A DNA stretch of 64,000 nt from Agrococcus terreus (GTDB taxonomy: Bacteria; Actinomycetota; Actinomycetes; Actinomycetales; Microbacteriaceae): positions 806,001 to 870,000 of the forward strand of contig NZ_BMLM01000001.1 of the NCBI RefSeq assembly GCF_014645235.1. The letters run 5' to 3'. The stretch's first letter is position 1; each line of letters begins with the position of its first letter. Made by a program: the position numbers and the translations under genes. The notes beneath the pieces were generated by a model. The model did no database searches and was not told the origin of the DNA. It saw nothing but the letters and a program-made list of their open reading frames with translations. Positions 52,581 through 63,948 of this stretch are shown here, piece by piece.

Positions 52581-53660
52581 GTGCGCGTCGTCCTGACGAT
52601 GATGGTCCGCGACGAGGCGGACGTGATCGCGGCCACGATCGAGCACCACCTCGCCGAGGGCGTGGACCACATCCTGGTGACCGACAACGCATCCGTCGAC
52701 GGCACCCGCGAGATCCTGTCCGACTACGCGCGCGTCGCCCCGATCACGGTGCTGGACGACCCCGAGCACCGCAAGCAGCAGGCAGAGGTCGTCACGCGGA
52801 TGGCGCGCCGCGCCGCGACCGAGCTCGGCGCCGACTGGGTCATCAACGGCGACGCCGACGAGTTCGTGCTCGCGGGCGACCGCACCGTCGCCGAGGCGCT
52901 GGCAGAGGCGTCGCCGCGGATCGGGTGGTTCCCCGTGCCGGTGCGGAACCTCGTGGGGCCGACCGCGCGCAGCGGCTCGGGGCTCATGACGCGGATGCGC
53001 TGGCGCGACGAGCGGACGCCCGAGCAGCTGCTCGCGGCCGGGGTGCACGCGCATCCCTCGAGCAACGCCGTGCATGCGGCCGACCCGCGCGTCGAGGTCT
53101 CGCAGGGCAACCACGCCGTCACGACGCCCCAGCGCGGTGCCGCGCCCGATGCGTTCGGCCTCGAGGTGCTGCACGTGCCGTGGCGGTCATGGACGCAGTT
53201 CGAGCGCAAGACGGTCAACATGGGCCGCGGCTACGAGGCCTCACCGTCCCTCGACCCCAGCCCCAACCATCACGGCATGCGCGACTGGCGCAGGTGGAAG
53301 GCCGGCGTGCTGCTGCCCTTCTACCTCGCTCGCACGCCGCTCGACGACTCGGGCTTCGGCGACGGCTTCGTGCGGGACGAGCGGCTCGCGGAGCGCCTGG
53401 GGAGGCTCAAGCCGGTCCTGCGGGATCGGCTCGCGGATGCGGTCGATCCCGCGCGCGACGAGCCGTTCGACCTCGACGAGGTCGAGAGGATGCTCGCGCA
53501 GGAGCGCGCCGTGCACGACGTCGACGAGGCCTTCCACGCCCAGGTGGTGCGGGAGATCGAGCGTCGGCAGGCGGCCGAGCGCCGGGTGCTGACGCCGCAG
53601 CGCATCGCCCGTGGTGCGAGGCGGGCGGCCACCGCGCTGGTGCGGCGGGTGCGCCGCTGA
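52581..53660 (+). CDS. Glycosyltransferase family 2 (GT92/DUF4422-like)
   Basis: A 359-residue GT-A enzyme: LTMMVRDEADVIAATIEHHL, VTDNASVDGT, and WVINGDADEFV holding the DxD-type motif, the arrangement seen in GT2/GT92-like transferases. It ends in a helical, Arg-rich tail. GTG 52581 has AGGGAG seven bases upstream, only 11 bases after the whiB stop, so it is cotranscribed with whiB. Sugar and acceptor unknown. Confidence 0.85.
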   Translation: MRVVLTMMVRDEADVIAATIEHHLAEGVDHILVTDNASVDGTREILSDYARVAPITVLDDPEHRKQQAEVVTRMARRAATELGADWVINGDADEFVLAGDRTVAEALAEASPRIGWFPVPVRNLVGPTARSGSGLMTRMRWRDERTPEQLLAAGVHAHPSSNAVHAADPRVEVSQGNHAVTTPQRGAAPDAFGLEVLHVPWRSWTQFERKTVNMGRGYEASPSLDPSPNHHGMRDWRRWKAGVLLPFYLARTPLDDSGFGDGFVRDERLAERLGRLKPVLRDRLADAVDPARDEPFDLDEVERMLAQERAVHDVDEAFHAQVVREIERRQAAERRVLTPQRIARGARRAATALVRRVRR

Positions 53661-53665
53661 TCCCG

Positions 53666-53681
53666 TTGGGCGGCACACCGC
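53666..53681 (+). terminator. Small hairpin after the GT gene
   Basis: GGGCGG-CACA-CCGCCC in the 65-base gap, followed by a second possible pairing CCGCC/GGCGG. Possible attenuator before the next promoter. Confidence 0.4.
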
Positions 53682-53713
53682 CCTCAAGGCGGAGGCGTCG
53701 CCCGTCGCGCACC

Positions 53714-53719
53714 TAGCCT
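53714..53719 (+). promoter_or_regulatory. -10 hexamer of a leaderless promoter (large GT)
   Basis: TAGCCT ends six bases before the GTG at 53726. Confidence 0.5.
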
Positions 53720-53725
53720 TGCCGG

Positions 53726-56500
53726 GTGCTCCCGAGGGTCTTCGCCGTGCTCGCCGTCAGCGACGGTGCAGCCGCCCTGCCCGCGACCCTCGCCGCGGTC
53801 GCTGCGCAGACCGTCGCGCCCGAGCGCGTGATCGCGGTCGACGGCGGCTCGCGCGACGGCTCGCGCGAGCTCCTCGAGGCCTCGGCGGCGCGCACCGTGC
53901 TCCACGAGCGGCGCCTGCCGTACGGCACGCTCGTCGCGCGCGGCGTCGCGGCGCTGCCCGAGGCGGAGCCGGGCGACTGGCTGTGGCTGCTCGCCCACGA
54001 CGCGGCGCCCCACCCCCGCGCGCTGCAGGCGCTCCTCGGCCACGTCGACGCGCATCCGAGCGTCGCGCTCGTCGGCCCGAAGGTGATGCGCGCCGACGAG
54101 CCGGACCGCTTCGCCGAGCTCGGGCAGACGATGACGCCGTTCGGCCGGAGCATCCTGCTGCACGAGGGCGAGCTCGACCAGGGCCAGCACGACGACGTGT
54201 CGGACGTGCTCGGCGTCGCCGAGACGGGCGTGCTCGTGCGCCGCGACGCGTTCGATGCCCTCGGCGGCTTCGACCCCGCTCTGCGATCGATCGACGCCGG
54301 CCTCGACCTCGGCGTGCGCGCGCGCCTCGCCGGCCATCGGGTCGCGGTCGAGCCTCGCGCCCGCGTGCGCCGCGCCGGCGGGCCCGAGCACTTCCAGGCG
54401 CGCTCGGTGAGCGACGCCCAGCGCGTCGCCGTCGCCCGCCGCGCGCAGCTGCACCGCCGGCTCGCGTACGCGCACCCCGTCGCGCTCGTCGCGCACTGGC
54501 TCCTCCTGCTGCCGCTCGCGGTCGTGCGCAGCCTCCTGCACCTGCTCGCCAAGCGGCCCGCAGCGGTGCTGGCGGAGTGGCGCGCGACCCTCGCCTCCGT
54601 CGTCTCGTTCGGTGCCACCGCTCGCGCCCGACGCAGGATCGCCGCCGCGCGCGAGGCCGGCTGGCGCACGCTGCGGCCGCTGCGGATCCGCTGGCGGCAG
54701 GTGCGCTCCGGGCGCCGGGCGCTCGGCGACCCCGTCCGCGCCCAGCATCCGGTCGACGAGCGCGTCGGCTTCGTCGAGGGCGCGGGCCTGTGGGTGACCG
54801 CGCTCGCCGTCGTCGTCGGCATCGTCCTCTCGCCGCAGCTCATCGGCGCCGCCCGCGCGACCGGCGGCGCGCTGCTGCCGCTCTCGGGCACGCCCGCCGA
54901 GCTGTGGACCAACGCGCTCGCCGGCCCGCGGGACGCGCTCGGCGCGGTCGTCGGCCCCGCCGACGCCTTCGCCATCGTGCTCGCCCTGCTCGGCACGCTG
55001 ACGCCGTGGCAGCCGTCGACGAGCATCGTGCTGCTGCTCATGCTCGCGCCCGCGATCGCATCCGTGACGGCCTTCTTCGCGGTGCGGCGGCTCACGGCCT
55101 CGCGGTGGGCGCCCGCGGTCGCGGCCGCCGTCTGGGCGCTCGCACCGACGCTCCTCGCCGCGATCGTCGAGGGCCGCGTCGGGCCGATCGTCGCCCACCT
55201 CGCGCTGCCGCTCGCCGTGGCCGGCATGCTCGCCGCCCACCGCTCCTGGCGCGCCGCCGGCGCGGCGGCGATCCCGGTCGCGCTCGTCGCCGCTTCGGCG
55301 CCCGTGCTGCTGCCCGCGCTCGTCGTGCTGCTCGTGCTCGCCGTCGCGCTCGGCTGGCGCAGCCCGCTCCGCCCGCTCGCCGCGGCGGTGCCCGCGGCGG
55401 CGCTCGTCGTGCCGGTCGCGGTCGACCGCTGGCTCGCCGGCGTCCCGCTCGCGGCGCTCGCGGACCCGGGCGTGCCCCGGCCGGGCGACGCGCCGACCGC
55501 CGTGGAGGCCGCGCTGCTCGCGCCGGAGGGCACGATGGCCGGCCTCGAGGCCGTCGTCGCCGCGCTCGCGCCCGGGACCGATGCGGCATGGGTCGCCCTC
55601 GGGCTCCTCGTGCCGCTCGCCGCCGCGGCGCTCGCGGGCGTGGTGCTGCGGCCCGGCCGAGCCTGGCCATGGCTCGTGCTGCTGCTCGCGGGCTACGCGA
55701 CCGCCGTGGGCGCGACGCGCCTCGCGCTGACGAGCCTCGAGGGCGAGCCGGCGACGGTGTGGGCCGGATCCGGTGCCTCGCTCGTGCTCGCGGCGCTCGT
55801 CGCGCTCGCGGTGGTCGCCGTCGACGTGGACGACCGGCGTGGGGCCGCGCCCGGCGCGCTCGTCGCGATCGCGGCGGTCGCCGCATCCGTGCCGGTCATC
55901 GCGACGTCGTTCCTCGCGCCCGCGGTCGTCGTCGCCGCGCCCGAGCGCCGGATGCCGGCGTTCGTCGACGCGGCTGCCGACGAGGACGCGCGCGTCGGCG
56001 TGCTCGTCCTGCACCCGCTCGCGGAGGGCGTCATCGCCATCGACGTCGAGCGCGGCGACGGACGGACGCTCGATGACCTGTCGACGGCCGATCTCGTGCG
56101 CACCGCGGCGGATCCGGTCGAGGCCGAGCTCGCGCAGGCCGCGGTCGACCTCGCCGCCGGCGGCGACGTCGACGTCGCGCGGCTGCTCGACGACCAGCGC
56201 ATCCGGTTCGTGCTGCTCGAGCAGGAGCGCGAGGGGGCGGCAGGCGTGCACGACCGGGCGCAGCGCTCGCTCGACGCGCGCGGCGACCTGGAGGCCATCG
56301 GCCAGACCGAGGCGGGCCTGCTGTGGCAGCGCGACGCCGACGACGTCGGCGCGCCCGCCGAGCGGCCCGCGTGGGCCGGCTGGCTCCTGGTGGGCCAGCT
56401 CGCCGCGCTCGCCGGCGCGGTCGTCGCAGCGCTGCCGTCGCTGCGCCGCGGCGACCGGACGCGCACGCGCAGGACCGACGGGACGGGGGAGTGGCGATGA
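53726..56500 (+). CDS. Large membrane glycosyltransferase (GT2 + multi-helix domain)
   Basis: 924 aa. Residues 1-260 form a cytosolic GT2 domain (VFAVLAVSDGAAALPATL, VDGGSRDGS, WLWLLAHDAAPHPRAL, ETGVLVRRDAFDALGGFDP). After a helix pair at about 255-280 comes a long integral part with roughly ten helices (350-690) and an extracytoplasmic C-terminal domain (about 715-880). A last helix precedes a basic tail. It corresponds to the glycosyltransferase found between whiB2 and DUF5719 in actinobacteria. It overlaps the DUF5719 gene by four bases. The polymer it builds is unknown. Confidence 0.87.
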   Translation: MLPRVFAVLAVSDGAAALPATLAAVAAQTVAPERVIAVDGGSRDGSRELLEASAARTVLHERRLPYGTLVARGVAALPEAEPGDWLWLLAHDAAPHPRALQALLGHVDAHPSVALVGPKVMRADEPDRFAELGQTMTPFGRSILLHEGELDQGQHDDVSDVLGVAETGVLVRRDAFDALGGFDPALRSIDAGLDLGVRARLAGHRVAVEPRARVRRAGGPEHFQARSVSDAQRVAVARRAQLHRRLAYAHPVALVAHWLLLLPLAVVRSLLHLLAKRPAAVLAEWRATLASVVSFGATARARRRIAAAREAGWRTLRPLRIRWRQVRSGRRALGDPVRAQHPVDERVGFVEGAGLWVTALAVVVGIVLSPQLIGAARATGGALLPLSGTPAELWTNALAGPRDALGAVVGPADAFAIVLALLGTLTPWQPSTSIVLLLMLAPAIASVTAFFAVRRLTASRWAPAVAAAVWALAPTLLAAIVEGRVGPIVAHLALPLAVAGMLAAHRSWRAAGAAAIPVALVAASAPVLLPALVVLLVLAVALGWRSPLRPLAAAVPAAALVVPVAVDRWLAGVPLAALADPGVPRPGDAPTAVEAALLAPEGTMAGLEAVVAALAPGTDAAWVALGLLVPLAAAALAGVVLRPGRAWPWLVLLLAGYATAVGATRLALTSLEGEPATVWAGSGASLVLAALVALAVVAVDVDDRRGAAPGALVAIAAVAASVPVIATSFLAPAVVVAAPERRMPAFVDAAADEDARVGVLVLHPLAEGVIAIDVERGDGRTLDDLSTADLVRTAADPVEAELAQAAVDLAAGGDVDVARLLDDQRIRFVLLEQEREGAAGVHDRAQRSLDARGDLEAIGQTEAGLLWQRDADDVGAPAERPAWAGWLLVGQLAALAGAVVAALPSLRRGDRTRTRRTDGTGEWR

Positions 56501-58080
56501 GCGATCGCGATCGGGCTGAGGGCCCGGACCCGCTCGAGCTCGACGGCTCGCAGGAGTTCGACGACGCGTCGTCGATCGAGGACGACGAGGAGCCGCGCGC
56601 GCACCGCGCTCGGCAGCGCGAGCTCGAGGTCGAGGCGGCGTCCGCCGACCTCGCGAGCGACGTCGAGCTCACCGACCGCGAGGCTGCCGCCAACTCCGCG
56701 GCGGAGGCGGCGCGCGGCCCGCAGCGCCGAGACGCCCTCCGCTGGGCCCTCCGCGCGGGCGCCGGCCTGGCCGCGGCGGGCGTCGCGACCGCGGCCGTGC
56801 TCGGCGCGGGTGCGCTGCCCGAGGACGCCGCCGTGCGCGCCGAGCCGCCGACCACGCTCGTCCAGCCGGCCGCGCCGCTGCAGTCCCGCGTCTGCGCGGG
56901 CCCCGCCGTGCGCATCGGCACGGCCGACGGCCAGGATGCGCTCGCCCGTGCCGCGATCGCGCAGCCGCAGGTGGCCGTCGGCAGCCTCGGCGGAGAGGTC
57001 GCCGAGGAGGCGCTCGTCGCGCCCGACGGCTCCGAGGCGTCCACCGCCGTCGACCAGCGCGGCGAGAGCTCGACGCTCTCGGCCGCGCAGTCGCTCGACG
57101 TCGGCGTCGACGCCGCGCGCGGCTTCGCGGCGAGCGAGTGCGCCGAGACGAGCCTCGACCAGTGGCTCGTCGGCGGCTCGACCCGCACCGGCCGGCAGTC
57201 CGTGCTCACGATCGCCAACGCCTCCGACGTCTCGGCGAGCGTCGACATCACCGTGCACGGCGCCGACGGCCCCGTGCCGTCGGTCGGCTCGAGCGGCGTC
57301 GCCGTCGCGCCCGGCGCGGTCGAGACGATCGACCTCGCGGCGATCGCGCCCGGCGTCGAGGACGCCGTCGTCCACGTCGCGTCGACCGGCGCGCCCGTCG
57401 CGGCGCACCTCCAGCAGACCACCACGCGCGGCCTCGCGCGCGGCGGCTTCGACGTCATCGATCCCGTGCAGGCGCTCACGACCGCGGTGCTCGCCGGCAT
57501 CGCGATCGAGGCGCCCACGGGCGTCGAGACCGAGCCCGACCACGACGACACCGTGCCCGTCCTGCGCCTGCTGTCGCCCTCGGGCGGCGCCGTGACGGTC
57601 GAGCTTCGGTCCGCGGACGGCACCGTCACGACCTCCGAGGGCACGCTCGAGGCAGGGCGCGTCACCGACTTCCCGCTCGAGGAGATCCCGCTCGGCGACC
57701 TCGTGCTCCGCATCGAGTCCGACGCCCCGGTCGTCGCGGGCGCGCGCGCCGTCGCCAACGACGCCGCCGGGCTCGACCTGGACTGGGTCGCCGGCGGCCA
57801 GCCGCGCTCGGGCGCCTCGGCGATCGCGGTGCCCGCGGGGCCGTCGCCGACGCTGCACGTCGTGAGCGCCTCCGACGAGGCGCAGGAGGTCGTCGTCGAC
57901 GGCGAGCGGATCGCGCTGCCCGCCGGCGGCGCGATCGTGCGCGATGTCGCGCCCGGCACGGTCGACGTGGAGGGCGCCGACGTCGTGCTCGCCGTCGCCT
58001 ACCGGGGCGACGGCCTCGTCGGCGGGTTCACCGCGAGCCCGCAGGGTCCGACCGCGGAGGGCATCCGCGTCGTGCACTGA
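56497..58080 (+). CDS. DUF5719 family protein
   Basis: 527 aa. An acidic cytosolic N-terminal region of about 75 residues precedes one membrane helix (about 83-105). The rest is an extracellular beta-rich domain with repeated TIANAS/VHGADG-like strands and two cysteines (about 128 and 211). The family is uncharacterised and lies beside the large glycosyltransferase in many actinobacteria, suggesting a joint envelope function. The ATG overlaps the glycosyltransferase stop (ATGA), so they are coupled. It is convergent with the next gene, six bases apart. Confidence 0.85.
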   Translation: MSDRDRAEGPDPLELDGSQEFDDASSIEDDEEPRAHRARQRELEVEAASADLASDVELTDREAAANSAAEAARGPQRRDALRWALRAGAGLAAAGVATAAVLGAGALPEDAAVRAEPPTTLVQPAAPLQSRVCAGPAVRIGTADGQDALARAAIAQPQVAVGSLGGEVAEEALVAPDGSEASTAVDQRGESSTLSAAQSLDVGVDAARGFAASECAETSLDQWLVGGSTRTGRQSVLTIANASDVSASVDITVHGADGPVPSVGSSGVAVAPGAVETIDLAAIAPGVEDAVVHVASTGAPVAAHLQQTTTRGLARGGFDVIDPVQALTTAVLAGIAIEAPTGVETEPDHDDTVPVLRLLSPSGGAVTVELRSADGTVTTSEGTLEAGRVTDFPLEEIPLGDLVLRIESDAPVVAGARAVANDAAGLDLDWVAGGQPRSGASAIAVPAGPSPTLHVVSASDEAQEVVVDGERIALPAGGAIVRDVAPGTVDVEGADVVLAVAYRGDGLVGGFTASPQGPTAEGIRVVH

Positions 58081-58086
58081 CGCGCG

Positions 58087-58509
58087 TCAGTGGTGGCGCC
58101 AGCGGTCGGGCGCGACCTCCCACGGGTCGCGGCCCAGGAGCTCGCCCGCGGCGCGGAACACGGCGCCCTCGATGGCGATCTGCCGGTGCCATGCGTCATC
58201 GACGTGCACGCGCGGCAGCCGCTGCAGCGGCAGCCGGAACACGGTGATCGAGCGGCGGTGCGGGTCGACGGCGAAGTCCGGCACCTCGACGACCTCGTCC
58301 GCGAGGATGCCCGGCGGCATGTCGGCCCACAGGAAGTCGACGTCGCCGAGCTCGTCCGGCCACAGCGACTGCACGTAGTCGGCGGCGTCGGCCGCGACGT
58401 CCTCGAAGCGCGTCTCGCGAGAGGAGAGGTAGGGCAGCACCGGCCCCGCGACGGACGAGCGGAGCTCGCGGCCGTGGCGCGACCGGCGCGCTCGAGCGCG
58501 GCCGGGCAT
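58087..58509 (-). CDS. Degenerate metallopeptidase-family protein
   Basis: 140 aa, matching the small zincin-like metallopeptidase family of the whiB2 locus: Arg-rich start, then RFEDVAADAADYVQSLW, WADMPPG and the strand SITVFRLPL. The HExxH zinc motif is not present; its place is taken by HRQIAIEGAVFRAAGELLG. It is therefore unlikely to be an active metalloprotease. The ATG lies six bases after TAGGAT. It is convergent with DUF5719 and divergent from DUF3499. Confidence 0.8.
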   Translation of the reverse strand: MPGRARARRSRHGRELRSSVAGPVLPYLSSRETRFEDVAADAADYVQSLWPDELGDVDFLWADMPPGILADEVVEVPDFAVDPHRRSITVFRLPLQRLPRVHVDDAWHRQIAIEGAVFRAAGELLGRDPWEVAPDRWRHH

Positions 58510-58515
58510 GCCGCC

Positions 58516-58521
58516 ATCCTA
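58516..58521 (-). promoter_or_regulatory. -10 hexamer of a leaderless promoter (metallopeptidase-like)
   Basis: TAGGAT on the minus strand, six bases before the ATG at 58509. Confidence 0.5.
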
Positions 58522-58537
58522 CGCGCGGCGCGGCCGG

Positions 58538-58543
58538 TAGCCT
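58538..58543 (+). promoter_or_regulatory. -10 hexamer of a leaderless promoter (DUF3499)
   Basis: TAGCCT ends seven bases before the ATG at 58551; it is only 16 bases from the opposing -10 at 58516-58521. Confidence 0.5.
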
Positions 58544-58550
58544 GAGGCGG

Positions 58551-58775
58551 ATGGACGGCAGGACCTGCGCTCGCCCCGGGTGCCGGCGGTACGCGGACCG
58601 CACGGTGACCGTCGACTACGACGCGCGGATGCTGGTCGTCGGCCCCCTCCAGGCCGCCTCGCGGCAGGGCGCGATCGAGGGCAGCTACGACCTGTGCGAC
58701 CCGCACGCGGAGCGCGCGACCGGCCCCGAGGGCTGGACGGTCGTGCGGCACGAGCCCGACCGCGCGCTCCCGTAG
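58551..58775 (+). CDS. DUF3499 family small protein
   Basis: A 74-residue protein with C6, C11, C49 and H52 (TCARPGC and LCDPHAER), a likely zinc-binding treble-clef or ribbon. Family DUF3499 is conserved across actinobacteria between the metallopeptidase-like gene and sugar genes; its role is unknown. The short Cys-x4-Cys start and DxCxxH end match the family. Confidence 0.85.
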   Translation: MDGRTCARPGCRRYADRTVTVDYDARMLVVGPLQAASRQGAIEGSYDLCDPHAERATGPEGWTVVRHEPDRALP

Positions 58776-58822
58776 CGGGCCTCCGGGGATCCCGAGCGGG
58801 GCCGCCGGCGGCGCTGCGCGGA

Positions 58823-59833
<1,011 letters not shown>

Positions 59834-59835
59834 GC

Positions 59836-60750
59836 GTGGTCGCCGCCGCATCCGGGGGTCCCGCCCGCGTCGTCGTCCTCGGCGCGAACGGCCAGCTGGG
59901 TCGCGCGCTCCGCGCCCGCTGGGCCGAGCGCGACGACGTCGCCTGGCTCGGCCGCGACCAGGCCGACCTCGAGCGCCCCGAGTCGCTCGGCTCGATCGAC
60001 TGGACGGGCTGCGAGGCGATCGTCAACGCGGCCGCGTACACCGCGGTCGACGCCGCCGAGACGCCCGAGGGCCGGATCGCGGCGTGGCAGGTCAACGCCG
60101 TCGCCCCGGCCGCGCTCGCGCGCATCGCCGCCGACCAGGGCATCGGGCTCGTGCACGTCTCGAGCGACTACGTCTTCGACGGCACCCGCCCGGAGCACCG
60201 CGAGGACGAGCCCTTCAGCCCGCTCAGCGTGTACGGCCAGTCGAAGGCCGCCGGCGACATCGCCGTCGCGACCGCGCCGCGGCACTGGATCGTCCGCACC
60301 TCCTGGGTCGTGGGGGAGGGCAGGAACTTCGTCGCCACGATGGCGTCGCTCGCCGAGCGCGGCATCGACCCGACGGTCGTCGGCGACCAGGTCGGGCGGC
60401 TCACCTTCGCCGCCGAGCTCGCGCGCGCCATCGACCACCTGCTCGCCGTCGACGCGCCGGCAGGCACCTACAACGTGTCGAACGCGGGCGAGCCGCGAAG
60501 CTGGGCCGAGATCGCGCAGCGCGTCTTCGAGCGCACCGGCCACGACCCGGCCCGCGTGACGCCCGTCACCACCGCTGCGTACTTCGCAGGCAAGGACGGC
60601 ATCGCGCCCCGCCCCGAGCAGAGCGCCATGGACCTCTCGCGCCTCCGCGCCACCGGCTTCGAGCCGGAGGACCACGAGGCCGCGCTCGACGCGTACGTGG
60701 ATGCGCTGTCGGCCGGAGGCCCCCCGCAGGACGCCGCCGCGGTCCGCTGA
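59836..60750 (+). CDS. rmlD: dTDP-4-dehydrorhamnose reductase
   Basis: Last step of dTDP-L-rhamnose synthesis (304 aa). SDR motifs: [33 protein letters not shown], and the catalytic [14 protein letters not shown] and the C-terminal sugar-binding region match RmlD. Some actinobacterial homologues are fused to RmlC; no RmlC domain is present here, so the epimerase must be encoded elsewhere. The GTG start lies two bases after the rmlB stop. Confidence 0.93.
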   Translation: MVAAASGGPARVVVLGANGQLGRALRARWAERDDVAWLGRDQADLERPESLGSIDWTGCEAIVNAAAYTAVDAAETPEGRIAAWQVNAVAPAALARIAADQGIGLVHVSSDYVFDGTRPEHREDEPFSPLSVYGQSKAAGDIAVATAPRHWIVRTSWVVGEGRNFVATMASLAERGIDPTVVGDQVGRLTFAAELARAIDHLLAVDAPAGTYNVSNAGEPRSWAEIAQRVFERTGHDPARVTPVTTAAYFAGKDGIAPRPEQSAMDLSRLRATGFEPEDHEAALDAYVDALSAGGPPQDAAAVR

Positions 60751-60770
60751 CGAGGTGGGAGGATGGCGGC

Positions 60771-62204
<1,434 letters not shown>

Positions 62205-62234
62205 GCGATCGGCAGCGACGGTGGGGGCTCGACG

Positions 62235-62669
62235 GTGAGCGCGCTGCGGCTGCGCGCGAGGCTGCCGCTGGTCTACCCGGCCGTGGCGCTCGCCGCCGCG
62301 GCGGCCGGTGCGATCGCGATCGTGCGCGACGTGCCGGTGCTCGCGGCGCTGCTGGGCGCCGCGCTCGTGGTCGCCGTGGTGCTGGGGGTGCGGGCCGCGA
62401 CGACCCGCGTCGTCGTCGAGGTCGGCGCGGAGCCGACGATCGCGGTCGGCAGCGCCTTCGCCCGTCGACGGGTGCCGGTCGCCGCGGTCGCCGTCGCGCG
62501 GCGTCGCCCGCTGCCGGCGCTCGTGCCGCTGCGCGTCGCGCGCTGGGAGCTCGCCGGGCGCGACGGCGCGCCGCTCGCCGCGTTCCTCGACGAGGGCATC
62601 TCGGAGCGCGATGTGCGCGCGCTCGAGACCGAGCTCGGGGGCCTCGGCATCCCGATCGACCGCGGCTGA
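62235..62669 (+). CDS. Small membrane protein of unknown function
   Basis: 144 aa, GTG start 30 bases after ahcY. Two membrane helices (about 10-30 and 34-54) are followed by a beta-rich C-terminal region (TTRVVVEVGAEPTIAVGSA and later) resembling the PH-like fold of small actinobacterial envelope proteins. No catalytic motif. Possibly cotranscribed with ahcY. Confidence 0.65.
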   Translation: MSALRLRARLPLVYPAVALAAAAAGAIAIVRDVPVLAALLGAALVVAVVLGVRAATTRVVVEVGAEPTIAVGSAFARRRVPVAAVAVARRRPLPALVPLRVARWELAGRDGAPLAAFLDEGISERDVRALETELGGLGIPIDRG

Positions 62670-62705
62670 CCCTCGGTCGCGAGCCGCGGATCCGCACGCC
62701 GCGAT

Positions 62706-62766
62706 CCGGACCCCATCGCGCGAACCGGACCCCGCGCACCGGTCCGCGTCGCGCGATCGGATCCGG
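62706..62766. repeat. Nested palindrome, family A-like copy 3
   Basis: CCGGA (62706-62710) and ATCGCGCGA (62715-62723) pair with TCGCGCGAT (62749-62757) and TCCGG (62762-62766). An inner hairpin CGGACC/GGTCCG is at 62726-62746. It has the same two-level design and GGACC core as the copies at 8069 and 17919, but different outer arms. It lies between convergent genes. Confidence 0.6.
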
Positions 62767-62767
62767 T

Positions 62768-63259
62768 TCAGACGATCGCGTCGGCGAGCACCCGCAGCAG
62801 GCCGGCGAGGCGAGCCTGGTCGTCGGCGGGGATCGAGCGCAGCAGGCGCCGCTCGGCCTCGAGCAGCGCGTCGAGCGCGACGTCGACCCGGTCGACGCCC
62901 TCGTCGGTGAGCTGCACGAGCCGCACGCGCCGGTCGGTCGAGCCCTGCACGCGCTCGACGAGGCCGGAGGCGACGAGGTTGTCGATGCGGTTCGTCATCG
63001 TGCCGCTCGTGACCATCGTCTGCGCGATGAGGTCCTTGGGGCTCAGCGGTCCGCCCGAGCGGCGCAGCGCCGCGAGCACGTCCCACTCCCACGGGTCGAG
63101 CCCGGCCTGCGTGAACGCCTCGGCGCGCACCCGGCCGAGCTGGCGCGAGATGCGCGTCATGCGGCTGAGCACCGCGAGGGGCGTGACGTCGGCGTCGGGG
63201 CGCACGCGCATCCACTGCTCCATGATGCGGTCGACGTCGTCGCCCCCGGATGCGCTCAT
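62768..63259 (-). CDS. MarR family transcriptional regulator
   Basis: A 163-residue winged-helix dimer regulator. The DNA-binding part shows WEWDVLAALRRSGGPLSPKDLIAQTMVTSGTMTNRIDNL followed by the wing (GLVERVQGSTDRRVRLVQLTDEG). The ATG at 63259 has AGGA seven bases upstream and CAGGAT six bases upstream. It lies four bases after the membrane protein gene on the same strand, so probably in its operon. Ligand and targets unknown. Confidence 0.9.
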   Translation of the reverse strand: MSASGGDDVDRIMEQWMRVRPDADVTPLAVLSRMTRISRQLGRVRAEAFTQAGLDPWEWDVLAALRRSGGPLSPKDLIAQTMVTSGTMTNRIDNLVASGLVERVQGSTDRRVRLVQLTDEGVDRVDVALDALLEAERRLLRSIPADDQARLAGLLRVLADAIV

Positions 63260-63263
63260 GCCG

Positions 63264-63881
63264 TCATCCTGCCAGCAGCGCCCACCAGCTGAGCTGCTCG
63301 GTGGTCGCGACGAGCAGGAGCATGACGGCACCGGCGACGAGGGCCGACGCGAGGACGGCGAGGCCCGGATGCCGCACGTGCCAGGGGGCGCCCGTCGGCA
63401 GGGCGCCGATGCGACGGGCGAGGCCGTAGGGGATGCGCTCGCCGGGCACGAGGCGGCGGGCGCGCTCGACGTCGGCGGGGTCGAGGCCGATGGTCGGCGC
63501 GGTGCCGAGCGAGGTGCCGTCGTGGCCGACGAGGTGCCACAGCTCGCTGTCGCGGGTCACGGGGACGCCGCGGCTGGAGGCGCCGGGGTTCACCTGCTCG
63601 ATGACGCCGCCGATGTCGGCGAGGCGCACGGAGCGGCGCGCGTCGACGCCCCAGCGGAACCGCGCATCCGGCCCCGGGGCGTCCACCTCCCAGCGGATGC
63701 GGCGCCCGCGGCTCCACGACACGGGGGCGAGCAGGAGCAGGGCGCCGAAGACGAGCGCCCAGAGCGGGCCGATCAGCAGCATCGCCGCGAGCACGACGAA
63801 GCCGAGCCACGCGAGGGGCCGCGCCCACCAGCCGGCGAAGCGGTGGCGCGCGGAGGCGCGGGCGACGAGGGCGGGTGGCAC
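63264..63881 (-). CDS. Membrane protein of unknown function
   Basis: 205 aa from GTG 63881 (start uncertain; the frame stays open back into the tRNA region, which is not coding). Two helices near 20-50, a beta-rich cytosolic middle (RIRWEVDAPGPDARFRWGVD, IGLDPADVERARRLVPGERIPYGLARRIG), and a helix at the C terminus. Not recognised. Its 3' end abuts the marR start. Confidence 0.6.
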   Translation of the reverse strand: MPPALVARASARHRFAGWWARPLAWLGFVVLAAMLLIGPLWALVFGALLLLAPVSWSRGRRIRWEVDAPGPDARFRWGVDARRSVRLADIGGVIEQVNPGASSRGVPVTRDSELWHLVGHDGTSLGTAPTIGLDPADVERARRLVPGERIPYGLARRIGALPTGAPWHVRHPGLAVLASALVAGAVMLLLVATTEQLSWWALLAG

Positions 63882-63948
63882 GGGACGAGGATCGCACGGC
63901 CGGACCTCGCTCGCGCGGCGACGCAGCGCGGGACGGCCCAGCTGCTGC

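Noticed and set aside
58087-58509. Active zinc metalloprotease
   Set aside because: Family similarity suggests it, but the HExxH motif is missing.
60751-60770. SAH riboswitch upstream of ahcY
   Set aside because: Only 20 bases separate rmlD and ahcY and they are taken by a ribosome-binding site; no room for an aptamer.
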